A stretch of 64,000 bases of DNA from Lineus longissimus (Eukaryota > Nemertea > Pilidiophora > Heteronemertea > Lineidae), in assembly GCF_910592395.1 (NCBI RefSeq), contig NC_088313.1, forward strand, positions 1,736,501-1,800,500. The letters run 5' to 3'. Every line of letters starts with the position of its first letter. The first letter of the stretch is position 1. Shown piece after piece: positions 62,994 to 64,000 of this stretch. The notes beneath the pieces were generated by a model that was given only the letters and a program-made list of their open reading frames with translations, was not told where the DNA came from and ran no database searches. Made by a program: the position numbers and the translations under genes.

Positions 62994-63108
62994 GCGGATT
63001 TTACGTTCGACTAGATCCGGTTCAGTTCCATTGAATATCTCTGATCATCCACGCATCTTTGAAAATTGATTTGGATTTCAACCGGATGTAGCAGAACGTA
63101 AAATCCGC
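62994..63108. mobile_element. Small foldback/MITE-like element
   Basis: The 115-bp sequence has 29-bp inverted ends at 62994-63022 and 63080-63108, with four mismatches. The left end starts gcggattttacgttc. It has no coding capacity, and no target-site duplication is evident. Confidence 0.65.
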
Positions 63109-64000
63109 TAATTTTTCTGTTTAACCTAATAATATGCAGTCTGGTTAAAAAGACCGTATCATGCCGAAGAATCGGGGTTACTATATAGGGGACTATTCGG
63201 GTATCGTGCTGTGCATACTGACGGCAAACCCAATTCGAAGTTGGACCCTTTTAGGTAGGCCAAATCAGGTTGAGCAAAGCCGCGATTTCTGAACATATCC
63301 GGGAGCGAAAGAGTCACGTGATGTGTGCGCGTTTTAGCCGCACTGCCACCTTCCGGACAAGAAGGAAGTTACTGGACAATTTTGTACAGAAACATTGTGC
63401 ACGTATTGCGTATTGCATGTACATCGACAGCATGATTGCTTTTTAGGCGGCTTAGCTTTTTGAAATTATCTATTTCTTTAGGGAAGAAATTAATAATTAG
63501 TCTTGCATTGTAAGATAATATTGAGTATTTTACTAACTGTAAATAAAGTGTGTAAGATAGTGTATGTACCTGTATAATCATTTATTTCCTTAATTCTAAC
63601 TACTGTAATTAATAAATGACGATAAATGAATACAAAATAGATTATTGTAGATAATTAGAAATCATTAAAAATATAAAATGATTGATTATGTTCGCTTTAT
63701 TCTTTCTAAGTCAGTTGTCAAAATGTGTTCATAACCCGTAGTAAATAAATTTGTAAGCAATATGCAAATGAGCTTCTTTGTATGGAGCTCGTGACGTCAC
63801 TCAGTAGTTTAGGATTTGGCTACAGGTGTCACTAACTGTGCGCTTCGGATTTTTCACGCGGGTGACATCATTAAAATACCTCCACTGACTCTGTCCTTCG
63901 AAACATGAAACTGTAACTGCATCGGCGCGGCAAATAACGAAACGCGGACGCTGATGGTATGAATACAACTTTACCCTTACATCACTTCAAGGAAATACGC

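Larger units (their letters stand above)
62204..64000. other. 3' flank of the GPCR gene
   Basis: No further gene is recognised. Possible poly(A) signals AATAAA occur at 62619-62624 and 63542-63547. The stretch from about 63.54 to 63.78 kb is very AT-rich. Two inverted repeats and a GTGAAT microsatellite are listed separately. A CRE-like tgacgtca lies near 63792. Confidence 0.5.

Overview
This window reads as nuclear DNA of an invertebrate bilaterian. The genes have GT-AG introns, there is a biogenic-amine GPCR of a type known mainly from protostomes, and the intergenic space is long, AT-rich and dotted with short inverted-repeat elements. A marine lophotrochozoan is possible, but nothing here proves it.

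Positions 1-31995 are one head-to-tail tandem array: six complete units of 4.63-5.55 kb and a truncated seventh at the right edge. Each unit has a near-constant backbone of about 3.31 kb plus a GC-rich minisatellite (about 151-bp period) whose length (1.32-2.24 kb) accounts for almost all size differences. Single-frame ORF searching makes the array look non-coding. Read with introns on the minus strand, every unit junction carries a compact secreted-peptide gene. Its three coding exons (55, 58 and 121 nt, intron phases 1 and 2) encode a 77-residue precursor with a signal peptide, an acidic propeptide ending in Lys-Arg-Arg, and a six-cysteine C-C-CC-C-C domain ending in a Gly-Lys amidation signal. 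Six genes are complete and one is cut by the left window edge. A probable 5' leader exon lies upstream of each, and a motif matching the CTCF consensus sits between the promoter side and the minisatellite in all six complete units. The layout resembles arrays of venom, defence or neuropeptide-type knottins. The biological role cannot be read from sequence.

From 31996 to about 60.7 kb I find no convincing coding gene. The stretch holds a 20-bp minisatellite next to the array border, two copies of a non-autonomous element with 15-bp terminal inverted repeats (43.5 and 49.8 kb), a 158-bp element with about 40-bp inverted ends (52.1 kb), a cluster of short palindromes (42.6 kb) and simple repeats.

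At 60767-62203 (plus strand) lies an intact, intronless coding region for a 478-residue class A GPCR, most like type 1 tyramine/octopamine receptors. A probable 3' splice site and an overlapping upstream ORF precede its start codon. Two hairpin-forming inverted repeats lie downstream. No functional link between the array and the receptor is visible beyond proximity.
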